Shown in pieces: positions 9,619 through 18,401 of a stretch of DNA of 64,000 nt. Positions within the stretch are counted from its first letter, which is position 1. The number at the start of each line of letters is the position of its first letter. The notes under the pieces were generated by a model, which was given only the letters and a program-made list of their open reading frames with translations, ran no database searches and had not been told where the DNA came from. The stretch lies in assembly GCF_913774235.1 (NCBI RefSeq), contig NZ_CAJYDW010000018.1, forward strand, positions 234,271 through 298,270, in the 5' to 3' direction. Source of the stretch: an uncultured Pseudomonas sp. GTDB lineage: Bacteria; Pseudomonadota; Gammaproteobacteria; Pseudomonadales; Pseudomonadaceae. The position numbers and the translations under genes are program-made.

Positions 9619-9646
9619 ACTTCGCATAATGTATATTATGTTAAAT
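9619..9646. other. dif: Chromosome dimer resolution site dif (XerC/XerD)
   Basis: The 28-bp site has the canonical layout: XerC arm ACTTCGCATAA (9619-9629), central hexamer TGTATA (9630-9635) and XerD arm TTATGTTAAAT (9636-9646). From base 9622 on it is identical to the E. coli dif sequence as I remember it (CGCATAATGTATATTATG then TTAAAT). This marks the replication terminus, where XerCD with FtsK resolve chromosome dimers. AT-rich DNA of foreign appearance begins immediately to the right. Confidence 0.95.
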
Positions 9647-10183
9647 TACGTATTACGCTGGCTTCTCTTCTGAGTCTTTTGCAGCGCTGATTCGATCATT
9701 CCGTGTTTGGCCTCCACTCTCTTTACCGCCATGTCCTTCGTGTTTATGGCATGAGGTGACTGTCGGTGAGCGGATTCAGTGCCATTCTCATCCGGCTAGC
9801 ACAAGCCCCTGCATGGGATGGTCTACCAACGCCATTATCAAGTTAGTTCTAGCTAAGTAGCGCACCTTCGTGCGATCCATGTGTTGCCTAAATTTCTTAC
9901 CCATGACTGTCGCCACGCTTTCACCGGCCGTATTCTCGCTCGCCTAAATCGAGCAGCGTGGGCATGACCTCAAGCGCGCAACGGACGAGCTGTGACGAGT
10001 CTGCGGAAGGTGAACTCAAAATAAAAATAGATTAGACTTTTGCCGATTCAGCTTGAAACCAAACTGAATCGGCAAAAGCTTTTGTTAATGAGGTGGCCCC
10101 ATGCTTCGATAGAATCAGATAGAACCCTTAGAATAAATCTCTCTTATTTAGCCTGAGCGATGGGCAGGTTTTGGGTATTGAAA
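9647..10183. other. Gene-poor AT-rich spacer right of dif
   Basis: About 540 bases with no open reading frame I can support and no RNA gene recognised. The only strong structure is the perfect hairpin at 10037-10078. Composition shifts towards A+T compared with the flanking core genes, in line with the NERD-helicase gene that follows. Confidence 0.6.
10037..10078. terminator. Perfect 15-bp hairpin upstream of the NERD-helicase gene
   Basis: CTTTTGCCGATTCAG (10037-10051) pairs perfectly with CTGAATCGGCAAAAG (10064-10078) across a 12-base loop. A T-rich tail (CTTTTGTT) follows on the plus strand, and a T-rich run follows on the minus strand, so it could terminate in either direction. No gene obviously ends into it, so it could instead be a leader structure or an element-end structure. 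Confidence 0.6.
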
Positions 10184-12685
10184 ATGGCAAAGATGATACC
10201 TAGTCAAGGTGCTATTGACACAAACAGCTTTGGTGAACGTACAGTCTTTTCCTTGCTGAGAGATGGCTTACCTGAAGAGTATACGGTCATTCATAGCCTC
10301 CCATGGCTCTGTTCTGCAATTAAAAAAATTGACTCCAGTTTCGCCCCCACTGGAGAAATCGACTTTCTTATCATTCATGAAAGCCTCGGCGTACTTGCTC
10401 TCGAAATTAAAAGTGGCGCCTACCGTGTTGAGGGATCAATTTTTGTACATGTGCGATCTCAAAGAGTATCCAATCCGGTTATGCAGACCCGGAAAAACTC
10501 TCACGGCCTAGCGAGATGGCTCGGCTGTGATGAGAATTTACGGATAAGAATAGGATACGGGTTCGTTTTCCCGGACAGTAGTTTTGGAGAAAGCGACTTA
10601 GGTCCAGCTTTAACTGACCGCAGTACACCACTGCCTTCCAAGATCTTTGTACACCATGATGAGATGGGCGCCCTATCATCCAGAGTTGTCGACATCATGA
10701 AATACTGGAAGGCTGCGCTTGGCAATCCTCCCCTAGGGAGGGAGAAAGCAAATGCTATCCTTTCAGCATTGTGCCCACAGTACGATGGAGCCTTGACATG
10801 GGGAGCAAGAATATTATTCGATAATCACATGTGGTTACGACTAACTAAAGAGCAAGCCTCGGCTGTTGAAAGAGCTCTTAACAAGAAAAAAACGGTAATA
10901 ACAGGCTGGCCGGGCACAGGAAAAACAATCATTGGAATAGAGGTCGCTAGAAGATTTTCAAGCGAAGGAAAAAACGTCCTATTTCTTACATTTAATTCTT
11001 TGCTGGCAGAAAATATCAAGATTCATCTAAAAGATGCGGGAAAATGTACGGTATCGACCTGGCACACATTCTGCCATCAAGCAAAGAAGAAGCTTGGTGT
11101 AGCCGCAGATGAAAAAATAGAGCCACAGGAGTGGTTTCAAAATAAATGCTGTGAAGACCTTGCCCAAGCTATAAAAAAAGGTCTTTTAAAAGCATACGAT
11201 GCAATAGTAGTCGATGAGGCGCAAGCTTTTAACATTTCTTGGCATAAAACTCTACTTGACTGGCTGGGCGATAAGCCCGCTGTTTTTTTTGCTGACGAAT
11301 CGCAAGTATTTTCGTTTGAAAAAAACACAACAGAACTATTAGGATTGTGCCATGAAGTAGGCACCGATTCACCTTACTACTTGACTTCGGTCATTAGAAT
11401 GCCAAGACAGGTGACAAATCGGCTAATTGAAGCCAAGGACTGCGCCTACCAACTACACATTCCGCGACCCGAAGAGGACGACACTCTAAGAGAGATACTG
11501 ACTTACGACTGGGCAAGCGATATCACTCTGCAGATTGATGAGTTGTGCTCAAGAGGCATGACAACAGAAGATATATTGATTCTCACTCGGCTTGAGCCGT
11601 CCGATCATCTTAAAAATCTTATTAGCACCTTAGGAGTAAAGCATGCGCTGGTCAGCCGCTATAGAGGCTTAGAATCCCCTGTGGTGATCATACTTGGCTG
11701 TGATGGAATGAGCGACCCCGAGCTGTTTTGCGCCTATTCCAGGGCAACCACTCTCTGCATAGCAATCTATATGATCGAAACCCTCACGCGGAAGATTGAG
11801 GGTGCATTTCAAAAAATCCTTGCCAAGGACGACGCTAATGCGCAAGAAATAAGTCGAGCATACAACAACTCCCTCACCACAAATATTATACTTCGCAAGA
11901 ATGACGTGACAAGATACGACCTACATACAGTCGACCTATACTGGTCGAAATCTTGGGCAAGTTGGCTTGTACATACACCTTCAGAGGGTAGCTCGCACGA
12001 ATTATGGGCCGATTATTTAGTGCAGAATTGGCCATGGAAAGTGTATCTATGGAGTGGTGATGCTCGCCGAAAAATTAGCCTAATACTAAAAGATGATGAT
12101 AAAGGGGAGCCATATGTAAGCAGAATGCTCTACAGTATTTTTTATTGTGATGATTGCAAAGAATGCACGCCGCACCATATTCACTCAGAGGAATGCAGCT
12201 TTTGCAAGAGCGGCAATTGTCTCGCTCGCTCACAGAGTTTTACTTTAGAAAGCAATGTGGTTTCTACCGTATCCATGTTGGATCAACTAGTTTATAAAGC
12301 TCTCGGCCCTCAAGTATCTCTCGATAGAGTCGAGCTACAGGTACTGCCTCTCCCCTTGGCCGCAATGGGGGCCAGGCTGTACTCCGAGCAACGGGTAACG
12401 CAGTTCAATTTAGATTTATTAGCCTTGCCACCTGGCAAGTATTTTTACCGTTCTGCGCTTGCATTTGTCCAATCAAGAGCCCTACTACTAAAGCCGGGAA
12501 AGACCATTTCACATAGAAAGCTTGCAGAAGAGCTATATAGCCGCTACGAAGACTTAAAGCTTATAGGTGGAGCCTCATGGCAAACAAAAATAGCGCAAGC
12601 TCTTTCTACGTCATATGGGAAGGGACTTATAGCAAAAATTGATAAGGGGATTTATGGTCCTCCAAAAGTTCCACATGACGGGTAA
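10184..12685 (+). CDS. NERD nuclease-superfamily 1 helicase fusion protein with cysteine cluster
   Basis: Large (833-residue) multidomain DNA-processing protein. Residues about 10-130 form a NERD domain of the PD-(D/E)xK nuclease type, with Glu18 (FGERT), Asp60 (GEIDFLI) and Glu74-x-Lys76 (LALEIKSG). Then comes a UvrD/Dna2-like ATPase: Walker A GWPGTGKT near 241, DEAQ Walker B near 343, and late motifs GLESPVVIILG and AYSRATTLC. A Cys/His cluster near 655-680 (YCDDCKEC...CSFCKSGNC) looks metal-binding. The ATG at 10184 is chosen because NERD proteins often open MA(K/R)MIP; 10160 is an alternative. Codon use is AT-rich, unlike all neighbours, which indicates transfer. A defence or DNA-repair role is inferred. 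Confidence 0.85.
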   Translation: MAKMIPSQGAIDTNSFGERTVFSLLRDGLPEEYTVIHSLPWLCSAIKKIDSSFAPTGEIDFLIIHESLGVLALEIKSGAYRVEGSIFVHVRSQRVSNPVMQTRKNSHGLARWLGCDENLRIRIGYGFVFPDSSFGESDLGPALTDRSTPLPSKIFVHHDEMGALSSRVVDIMKYWKAALGNPPLGREKANAILSALCPQYDGALTWGARILFDNHMWLRLTKEQASAVERALNKKKTVITGWPGTGKTIIGIEVARRFSSEGKNVLFLTFNSLLAENIKIHLKDAGKCTVSTWHTFCHQAKKKLGVAADEKIEPQEWFQNKCCEDLAQAIKKGLLKAYDAIVVDEAQAFNISWHKTLLDWLGDKPAVFFADESQVFSFEKNTTELLGLCHEVGTDSPYYLTSVIRMPRQVTNRLIEAKDCAYQLHIPRPEEDDTLREILTYDWASDITLQIDELCSRGMTTEDILILTRLEPSDHLKNLISTLGVKHALVSRYRGLESPVVIILGCDGMSDPELFCAYSRATTLCIAIYMIETLTRKIEGAFQKILAKDDANAQEISRAYNNSLTTNIILRKNDVTRYDLHTVDLYWSKSWASWLVHTPSEGSSHELWADYLVQNWPWKVYLWSGDARRKISLILKDDDKGEPYVSRMLYSIFYCDDCKECTPHHIHSEECSFCKSGNCLARSQSFTLESNVVSTVSMLDQLVYKALGPQVSLDRVELQVLPLPLAAMGARLYSEQRVTQFNLDLLALPPGKYFYRSALAFVQSRALLLKPGKTISHRKLAEELYSRYEDLKLIGGASWQTKIAQALSTSYGKGLIAKIDKGIYGPPKVPHDG

Positions 12686-12699
12686 TAAGTACTACTAAA

Positions 12700-12723
12700 G
12701 CCCTATCTCTTTTTACGTAGGGC
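12700..12723. terminator. Short convergent hairpin
   Basis: GCCCTA (12700-12705) and TAGGGC (12718-12723) pair around a 12-base T-rich loop between the stop of the helicase gene and the stop of the dehydratase beta gene. It probably serves as a bidirectional end signal and marks the right limit of the AT-rich segment. There is no T-run after the stem. Confidence 0.45.
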
Positions 12724-12726
12724 CAT

Positions 12727-13323
12727 TCAGCGCGCCAAACCGGCCAATACGGCAGCGACATTGCCCTCAGCCTGCGCAGCGGTTTCCGCGTACAGGCTCC
12801 TGCCATGGGCGTCGATGGCCACCACGGCGGGACCGAGCCCGTGCACCCGGATCTTCGATAGGCGGTAATGGGTCAGCATCTCGGACCAGCCAACCTGGAT
12901 TACGGCTTCGATGGCGCGCGACAGCAAGGTGCAGCCACCGCCTAGAAATGACAGGTAGACGCAGCCCACGCGTTGCATGGCGCGTACGCTGTGTTCGTCC
13001 AGGCCGCCTTTGCCGCCCACCAGGCGTAGGCCGAAACCCTCGATGAGACGGGGCATATAGGGATTGAAGCGGGTGCTGGTGGTGGGATTGATGTAGAGCA
13101 TTTCGAAGGCACCGCCCTCCCCTTGGCTGTAACCGCCGAGATGGAAGAAGGCCTGGCCGTGTAGATCCAAAGGCGGTGGCGTACCGCTTTCCAGGCACTC
13201 GAGCAGCCGCTGGTGGGTCGGCAGCCCGGCGGTGATGATCACTTCGCCGTCGACCGTTACCAGATCGCCAGCCTGGAGCGCGCGAACCTGGGCTTCATCG
13301 AAGGGCGCTGTCAGTCGTTTCAT
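12727..13323 (-). CDS. Class I fumarase/tartrate dehydratase-type hydro-lyase, beta subunit
   Basis: C-terminal-domain subunit (198 residues) of an iron-sulfur hydro-lyase: fumarate hydratase, L-tartrate dehydratase or mesaconase. Motifs include AGDLVTVDGEVIITAGLPTHQRLL near residue 20, HLGGYSQGEGGAFEMLYINPTTSTRFNPYMPRLIEGFGLRLVGGKGG and VGCVYLSFLGGG. The start at 13323 follows the alpha stop by 11 bases. With the alpha gene it equals one full class I fumarase split in two, as in TtdA/TtdB and archaeal fumarases. It is the last gene of the MFS-thiolase-dehydratase operon. Substrate cannot be fixed from sequence alone. Confidence 0.85.
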   Translation of the reverse strand: MKRLTAPFDEAQVRALQAGDLVTVDGEVIITAGLPTHQRLLECLESGTPPPLDLHGQAFFHLGGYSQGEGGAFEMLYINPTTSTRFNPYMPRLIEGFGLRLVGGKGGLDEHSVRAMQRVGCVYLSFLGGGCTLLSRAIEAVIQVGWSEMLTHYRLSKIRVHGLGPAVVAIDAHGRSLYAETAAQAEGNVAAVLAGLAR

Positions 13324-13334
13324 GCTCGTCGTTC

Positions 13335-14207
13335 TCACTCGAAATAGTCGACACGGCCATCCGGATGAATCCGTGCGGAGCGCCGTCGGTTGATCCAGCA
13401 GTTGAAGCAGACAGCGACCGGGGTGAAGCCGTGACCGGCGGCGTAGTCGATGTGCACCGCCATGGTGGTGGCGTCGCCACCGGTCCCCATGGGGCCGAAC
13501 CCCGTGGCATTGATCGCCTTGAACAGCCGCCCTTCCATCTCGGCCAGGATCGGCTCGGGATTCTGGCTGCCGATGGGTCTGAGGATGCCCTGCTTGGCGA
13601 GCTTGGTCGCGTAGTCGAAGGTGCCGCCGATGCCCACCCCTACCACCACTGGTGGGCAATGCTGGGGGCCGGCCTTGAGCACCACGTCCATCACGTAGCG
13701 TTCGATGACGTCCAGCGTGGGAAAGGTGAAGATTTCCAGCGCCGCCCAGCGGCCCGAACCGAGCGCCTTGGGTGAACAGGTGATCTCGATGTAATCGGCA
13801 TCGTCGAGCAATTCGAACGTGGTGATCGGCATGTCCTTGCCGGCATAGCCCCGCTCCAGCGTCAGCGGATGGGTGACGTGCTGCAGCATCGGTGGCTGGA
13901 TGCTGGCGACCAAATCGGCGAAGCCATCGACGATGGCCTGCTTGACCGGACCATCGAAGTTGACGCGGGTGCCGACCTTCACGAAGTACACCGGCACCCC
14001 CGAATCCGAGCAGACGAAGTGGTTTTCCTCTTCGGCGGCGCGAGCACTGGCGATCATCACGCCGAGGGTTTCCCTGGCGGTAGCATTGCGCTCCACGGCA
14101 CTGGCACTCGCCAACGCCGCCTTGGTGTCTTCGGGAATCTTCTTGAGCGAGCGCTCGTACAGTTCGGCTGTCACCTGGCGCAACAGCGTGGAAGAAATCG
14201 TACCCAT
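13335..14207 (-). CDS. Class I fumarase/tartrate dehydratase-type hydro-lyase, alpha subunit
   Basis: Fe-S-containing catalytic subunit of 290 residues. Candidate cluster cysteines lie in HFVCSDSGVPVYFVKVG (near residue 65), HCPPVVVGVGIGGTFDYATKLAK (near 185) and VAVCFNCWINR (near 270). The start ATG at 14207 is preferred to longer frames because it opens MGTISSTLLRQVTAELYERSL, as expected for the family. The gene begins 2 bp after the thiolase stop, so translation is likely coupled. Together with beta it hydrates a C4/C5 unsaturated dicarboxylate such as fumarate or mesaconate, or dehydrates tartrate; the operon does not discriminate. Confidence 0.87.
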   Translation of the reverse strand: MGTISSTLLRQVTAELYERSLKKIPEDTKAALASASAVERNATARETLGVMIASARAAEEENHFVCSDSGVPVYFVKVGTRVNFDGPVKQAIVDGFADLVASIQPPMLQHVTHPLTLERGYAGKDMPITTFELLDDADYIEITCSPKALGSGRWAALEIFTFPTLDVIERYVMDVVLKAGPQHCPPVVVGVGIGGTFDYATKLAKQGILRPIGSQNPEPILAEMEGRLFKAINATGFGPMGTGGDATTMAVHIDYAAGHGFTPVAVCFNCWINRRRSARIHPDGRVDYFE

Positions 14208-14209
14208 GG

Positions 14210-15454
14210 CTACCTCGACAGCTGAGTTGCATCTTGGGGGGTGGATGGGGCGTCGAGCCGTTCCAATGCCAGCGCCAGGCCCTGACCCACGCCGACGCAC
14301 AGGGTCGCCAGCCCCAGCCGGCCGCCGGATCTTTCCAGTGCATGCACGGCGGTCAGGACCAGGCGCGCGCCGCTCATACCGAGCGGATGGCCCAGGGCGA
14401 TGGCGCCCCCCTGGGGATTGAGCTGTGGGGCATCGTCCGCCAGGCCCAGGGCTCGCACCACGGCGAGGCTCTGGCTGGCGAAGGCCTCGTTGAGTTCGAT
14501 GACGTCGAAGGCGGTGATGTCCAGCGCGAGCCGAGCCAATAGCTTGCGCACCGCCGGCACCGGGCCGATGCCCATGACCCGCGGCGCGACACCGGCGCTG
14601 GCCATGCCCAGGATCCGGGCCCGCGGCCTGAGTCCCTGGCGCTGCGCGGCCTCGGCACTGGCGAGGAATAGCGCTGCGGCGCCGTCGTTGACCCCCGAGG
14701 CGTTGCCGGCGGTCACGCTATTGCCGGCGCCGTTGACCGGCTTGAGCCTGCCCAAGGTCTCCAGGGTGGTGTCGGGACGCGGGTGCTCGTCCTGGGCGAC
14801 GACCGTCTGCCCCTTACGGCTCTGAATCACCACCGGCACGATCTCCTCGGCGTAGAAGCCGCTGGCCTGGGCGGCGGCGGCACGGGCCTGGCTCCGGCAG
14901 GCGAAGGCATCCTGGTCGGAGCGCGAGACCTCGTAGTCCAGTGCCACGTTGTCCGCGGTCTGCGGCATGCTGTCCACGCCATACCGCTCCGCCATCAGCG
15001 GGTTGACGAAGCGCCAGCCGATGGTGGTGTCTTCGAGCTGCTGGGTGCGGGCGAAGCCGGACTCCGCCTTGCCCATGACCCAAGGCGCTCGCGACATGGA
15101 CTCCACGCCGCCAGCGATCGCCAGCTCCATTTCGCCGCAGGCGATGGCGCGATAGGCGCTGCCGATGGCTTCCAGGCCCGAGGCGCAGAGCCGGTTGAGG
15201 GTAACGCCGGGGACCGAATCGGGGAGCCCGGCCAGGAGCGCGGCCATCCGCGCCACGTTGCGGTTGTCTTCGCCGGCCTGGTTCGCGCACCCCAGGAAGA
15301 CTTCGTCGATGGCAGCGGGATCGACAGCGGGATTGCGCGCCAGCAAGGCGCGGATCGGTATGGCGGCCAGGTCGTCGGCACGTACCCCGGCCAGCGCGCC
15401 GCCGTAGCGGCCAATGGGGGTACGGATGGCGTCGCAGATAAATACATCACGCAT
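14210..15454 (-). CDS. pcaF: 3-oxoadipyl-CoA thiolase (PcaF/PaaJ type)
   Basis: Cleaves 3-oxoadipyl-CoA with CoA to succinyl-CoA and acetyl-CoA. The 414-residue sequence opens MRDVFICDAIRTPIGRYGG, has the nucleophilic-Cys motif LNRLCASGLEA near residue 90, and includes VTAGNASGVNDGAAAL, NPQGGAIALGHPLGMSGAR with the catalytic His, and ATLCVGVGQG with the second Cys. It follows pseudomonad PcaF almost throughout as I remember it, so the specificity call is stronger than for a generic thiolase. AAGGAA precedes the ATG at 15454. In context it is the terminal step of the cluster rather than part of a protocatechuate operon. Confidence 0.88.
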   Translation of the reverse strand: MRDVFICDAIRTPIGRYGGALAGVRADDLAAIPIRALLARNPAVDPAAIDEVFLGCANQAGEDNRNVARMAALLAGLPDSVPGVTLNRLCASGLEAIGSAYRAIACGEMELAIAGGVESMSRAPWVMGKAESGFARTQQLEDTTIGWRFVNPLMAERYGVDSMPQTADNVALDYEVSRSDQDAFACRSQARAAAAQASGFYAEEIVPVVIQSRKGQTVVAQDEHPRPDTTLETLGRLKPVNGAGNSVTAGNASGVNDGAAALFLASAEAAQRQGLRPRARILGMASAGVAPRVMGIGPVPAVRKLLARLALDITAFDVIELNEAFASQSLAVVRALGLADDAPQLNPQGGAIALGHPLGMSGARLVLTAVHALERSGGRLGLATLCVGVGQGLALALERLDAPSTPQDATQLSR

Positions 15455-15483
15455 GAACGAGAATTCCTTCGCAGCGGGGTGGC

Positions 15484-16827
15484 CTAGTGAGTGGATGCCT
15501 TGGGCTTGCCGGTTTCCGGTGGGGTGCCGAGCACGATCATGGCGGCGCCGACCAGCATCAGTACGCCATAGGCGGCCTGGGACGCGGCCATGCTGCCGGT
15601 GAGGTCGATGAGCGCGCCGACGACGACCGGCATGAAGACATCGCCGACGCCTGCGAGGGTGGTGACCAGGGCGATGCTGCCCGCCGCCGCCTTGCCGGTG
15701 AGCAGGCTGCCTGGCAGGGTCCAGAAGGGTCCGGTCGCCCCCAGCACCGAGGCGGTCGCCACCACCAGCAGGATCACCGACAGGGTGGTATCCGGTTGTA
15801 GGATGGACAACAGCATCCAGCCGATGGCGGAGACGCTCAGGCAGATCGCCACGTGCCAGCGGCGTTCGAGGACGCGATCGGAGTGCCGGCCCACCAGGTA
15901 CTGGGCGATCATGCCCACCAGGAACGGCAGGGATGACAGCAGGCCGATGTGGAACAGGTCGGTCACGCCGGTACGACGGATGATGGTGGGAACCCAGAAG
16001 GCAGCGGCCACGGCCCCGCTGAACACCGCCAGCGCGGTAAAGGCCAGTACATAGACCCGTTTGTCCTTGAGCGCGCCCCATAGCGAGTGATGCTCGTTGG
16101 CGTTGCTGCTGTCGTCGCTCTTGAGTTCGTCGTCGACCAACTGCCGCTCGGCAGCGCTCAGCCAACGCGCCTCGGCCGGCGAGTTGTCGAGATAGCAGTA
16201 GGCGACCACGCCCATGACGCAGGCTGGCAAGCCGGCGATCAGGAACAGCAGTTGCCAATTCTTCAGGCCGAACAGGCCGTCCAGGTGCTGCATGATGGCG
16301 CCGGCCAAGGGCCCGCTGAGCATGCCGGAAATGGGAATGGCGGCCATGAACAGAGCGGTGACGCTGGCCCGCCGAGCGCGGGGAATCCAGAGGGTGAGGT
16401 ACAGCAGCACCCCGGGAAAGAATCCCGCCTCGGCGACGCCCAGCGCGAACCGCAGGACGTAGAACATCGTCTCGCTCGACATCATCGAGAAGGACGCGCA
16501 AGCCAGGCCCCACATCAGCATGATGCGCAGGACGGTCTTGCGAAAACCGATGCGCTGCAGCATCAGATTGCTCGGGATCTCGAAGAGGATGTAGCCGACG
16601 AAGAAGATCCCCGCGCCTATGCCATAGACCACCTCGCGAAAGCCCAGGTCGCTCATGAAGCCCAGGCGAGCGAAGCCGATGACATTGCGATCCACCAGTG
16701 CCAGGACGTAGCAGATCATCAATAGCGGTAGGATCTTCCATTTGACCTTGGCGAAGGTCCGCTGGGCGAAGGCTTCGTCGTTTCGCAGCGGAACATGGAT
16801 CTCGGCACTTTCGCGCGCTGTAATCAT
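15484..16827 (-). CDS. MFS transporter, anion:cation symporter (tartrate/phthalate permease) family
   Basis: Inner-membrane proton symporter for an organic anion, 447 residues with about 12 hydrophobic segments. The N-terminus KWKILPLLMICYVLALVDRNVIGFA followed by GIGAGIFFVGYILFEIPSNLMLQRIG is typical of the ACS family (tartrate, phthalate, hexuronate, 4-hydroxyphenylacetate carriers). It is divergent from the OprD porin across a 235-bp region holding a perfect 16-bp inverted repeat, so inner- and outer-membrane uptake are probably co-regulated. It starts the operon thiolase-dehydratase alpha-beta. The substrate is presumably a mono- or dicarboxylate. Confidence 0.88.
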   Translation of the reverse strand: MITARESAEIHVPLRNDEAFAQRTFAKVKWKILPLLMICYVLALVDRNVIGFARLGFMSDLGFREVVYGIGAGIFFVGYILFEIPSNLMLQRIGFRKTVLRIMLMWGLACASFSMMSSETMFYVLRFALGVAEAGFFPGVLLYLTLWIPRARRASVTALFMAAIPISGMLSGPLAGAIMQHLDGLFGLKNWQLLFLIAGLPACVMGVVAYCYLDNSPAEARWLSAAERQLVDDELKSDDSSNANEHHSLWGALKDKRVYVLAFTALAVFSGAVAAAFWVPTIIRRTGVTDLFHIGLLSSLPFLVGMIAQYLVGRHSDRVLERRWHVAICLSVSAIGWMLLSILQPDTTLSVILLVVATASVLGATGPFWTLPGSLLTGKAAAGSIALVTTLAGVGDVFMPVVVGALIDLTGSMAASQAAYGVLMLVGAAMIVLGTPPETGKPKASTH

Positions 16828-16941
16828 CGTTGAAGGCCCTGTTGTTGTTATCGTCGCGCACTCTTGCCAAGAGGGTTGAGCGCATCGGTCAGGTCGACGG
16901 ACCCAGTGGTGGCCCGCCTCTTCATAAGACGCTGGCGCCCT

Positions 16942-16983
16942 TTAAAAGTCAATAGGTCATTTTTATAACCTATTGACTTTTAA
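16942..16983. promoter_or_regulatory. Perfect 16-bp inverted repeat, candidate GntR operator (MFS/OprD control region)
   Basis: TTAAAAGTCAATAGGT (16942-16957) and ACCTATTGACTTTTAA (16968-16983) are perfect complements across a 10-base AT spacer. The inner part reads AGGTCAT-TTTT-ATAACCT, a near-palindrome of GntR-operator size. AGGTCAT recurs in the control regions at 23598 and 25164. It lies between two divergent transport genes. Confidence 0.7.
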
Positions 16984-17062
16984 GCGAGGCTTGCGGGTAA
17001 TGAGTGGGCAATTTCGAGCGGCCGAACACCGCCGCCTCTCCCCCGCCCCCAGGACAACAACA

Positions 17063-18334
17063 ATGACAAGCAACCTGACTACGCCAGCCCTGCTTGGCGC
17101 CCTACCCTTGTTGGTGATGGCCGACGCCTACGCTGATTTTTTCAAGGACAGCAAGACCTTCATCGATACCCGCACCTTCTACTTCCAGAACGACTATCGG
17201 GATGGGCCGGGCCAGAATCGCGTCGAGGAAGCCGCACAGGGACTGACCTTTCGCTTCCAGTCGGGCTATACGCCAGGCGTGCTGGGCTTCGGTCTGGAAG
17301 CGGCCCTGATGACCGGCTTCAAGCTGGATTCCAGCCCCGAACGTAGCGGCTCGGGACTCCTGCCGCGCGATGCCCAGAGTCAGCCTGGCGGCCCCGCCTA
17401 TGCACGCGAAGCCCAGGACGAATACAGCAAGCTGGCCTTGACCGCCAAGCTGCGCCTGTACCGGGATACCGAGGTGCGCAGCGGCACGCTCATGCCCGAT
17501 CTGGGGGTTTTGCAGCCCAGCGCAACGCGCCTGTTCACCCAGGATTTTCGCGGTACCGAAATCACCAATACCTCGCTGCCCGGCCTGACGCTCAAGGCGG
17601 GGCGGCTGGACCGGGAGCGGCTGCGGGACTCGACCGACTACGAAGGCATCAGCATCGCCTATGCCAATGGTCAGTATCCGCGGACGAGCGGCGGTGACTT
17701 CGATTACTTCGCCGCCAGCTATCGGCTCGGCCAGAACGCCGGGTTGGTCTACAACCTGGCACGGCTGGACGACGTCTATCGCCAGCAATTCCTCGGTTTC
17801 AAAGGCAAGCTGCCGGCCGGACCCGGGCGTTTCGTCAGCGATATTCGTCTGTTCGACTCGCGCGATACCGGACGCAGCGAAGCGGGTCGCATCGATAATC
17901 GCGTCTACGGCGGCCAGTTCGGCTACGAATGGCGCGGGCATACCCTGCAGGTGGGCTATCAACAGGTGGATGGCGAAGGCGCCTTCCCCTTCCTCGATGG
18001 CACGGCCACCTATCTGCTGACCGAGATGATGATCGCCAATTTCACCAAGGAGCAGGAGCGCTCCTGGCTGGCGCGCTACGACTACGACTTCTCCGCCGTC
18101 GGCCTGCCCGGCCTCCTGTTCAGCGTGCGCTACACCAAAGGGGACAACGCCGAGGTGGTCGGCTTCGCCGGCGAAGGCCGCGAACGCGAACTCGATACCG
18201 ACCTCGGTTACACCGTTCCCCAGGGCAGCCTCAAGGGTCTGGGCGTGCGCTGGCGCCACGGCGTGATGCGCAGCAACTACGCCCGCGGCAGTGACCAGGA
18301 TCGGGTGATCGTGGAATACCGCTTCGCCCTCTGA
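17063..18334 (+). CDS. OprD-family outer-membrane porin
   Basis: Substrate-specific 18-strand porin for uptake of small carboxylates or amino acids. The ATG at 17063 (AGGA eight bases upstream) opens a signal peptide ending near DAYA-D (residue 24). Mature features fit OprD: DFFKDSKTFIDTRTFYFQNDYRDG at the N-terminus, alternating amphipathic strands, GGDFDYFAASYRLGQNAGL in the middle, LPGLLFSVRYTKGDN and the C-terminal strand DRVIVEYRFAL. At 423 residues the length is normal. It sits with an MFS carrier and catabolic genes, so the OpdK/BenF-like acid-specific subgroup is likelier than the basic amino-acid porin. Pairs across the candidate operator with the MFS gene. Confidence 0.9.
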   Translation: MTSNLTTPALLGALPLLVMADAYADFFKDSKTFIDTRTFYFQNDYRDGPGQNRVEEAAQGLTFRFQSGYTPGVLGFGLEAALMTGFKLDSSPERSGSGLLPRDAQSQPGGPAYAREAQDEYSKLALTAKLRLYRDTEVRSGTLMPDLGVLQPSATRLFTQDFRGTEITNTSLPGLTLKAGRLDRERLRDSTDYEGISIAYANGQYPRTSGGDFDYFAASYRLGQNAGLVYNLARLDDVYRQQFLGFKGKLPAGPGRFVSDIRLFDSRDTGRSEAGRIDNRVYGGQFGYEWRGHTLQVGYQQVDGEGAFPFLDGTATYLLTEMMIANFTKEQERSWLARYDYDFSAVGLPGLLFSVRYTKGDNAEVVGFAGEGRERELDTDLGYTVPQGSLKGLGVRWRHGVMRSNYARGSDQDRVIVEYRFAL

Positions 18335-18401
18335 TCCTCGCCTCTCACTCCGTGGCGCCGGCGGCAAGGCCGGCGCCGCTCCAGCCTGAAGGAAAGTACT
18401 G

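Noticed and set aside
9055..9627. 190-codon minus-strand frame between dif and the aldo/keto reductase
   Set aside because: It overlaps the well-supported start of the reductase in another frame, has low-complexity Ser/Arg composition and no motif.
12640..12726. A second dif-like site at the right edge of the AT-rich segment
   Set aside because: I looked for a TTATGTTAAAT-like arm or a partner repeat near 12700 and saw none, so Xer-mediated integration is not demonstrated.
12727..14207. Naming the dehydratase pair ttdA/ttdB (L-tartrate dehydratase)
   Set aside because: Sequence motifs are shared among tartrate dehydratase, split fumarase and mesaconase; the neighbouring thiolase and transporter do not decide between them.
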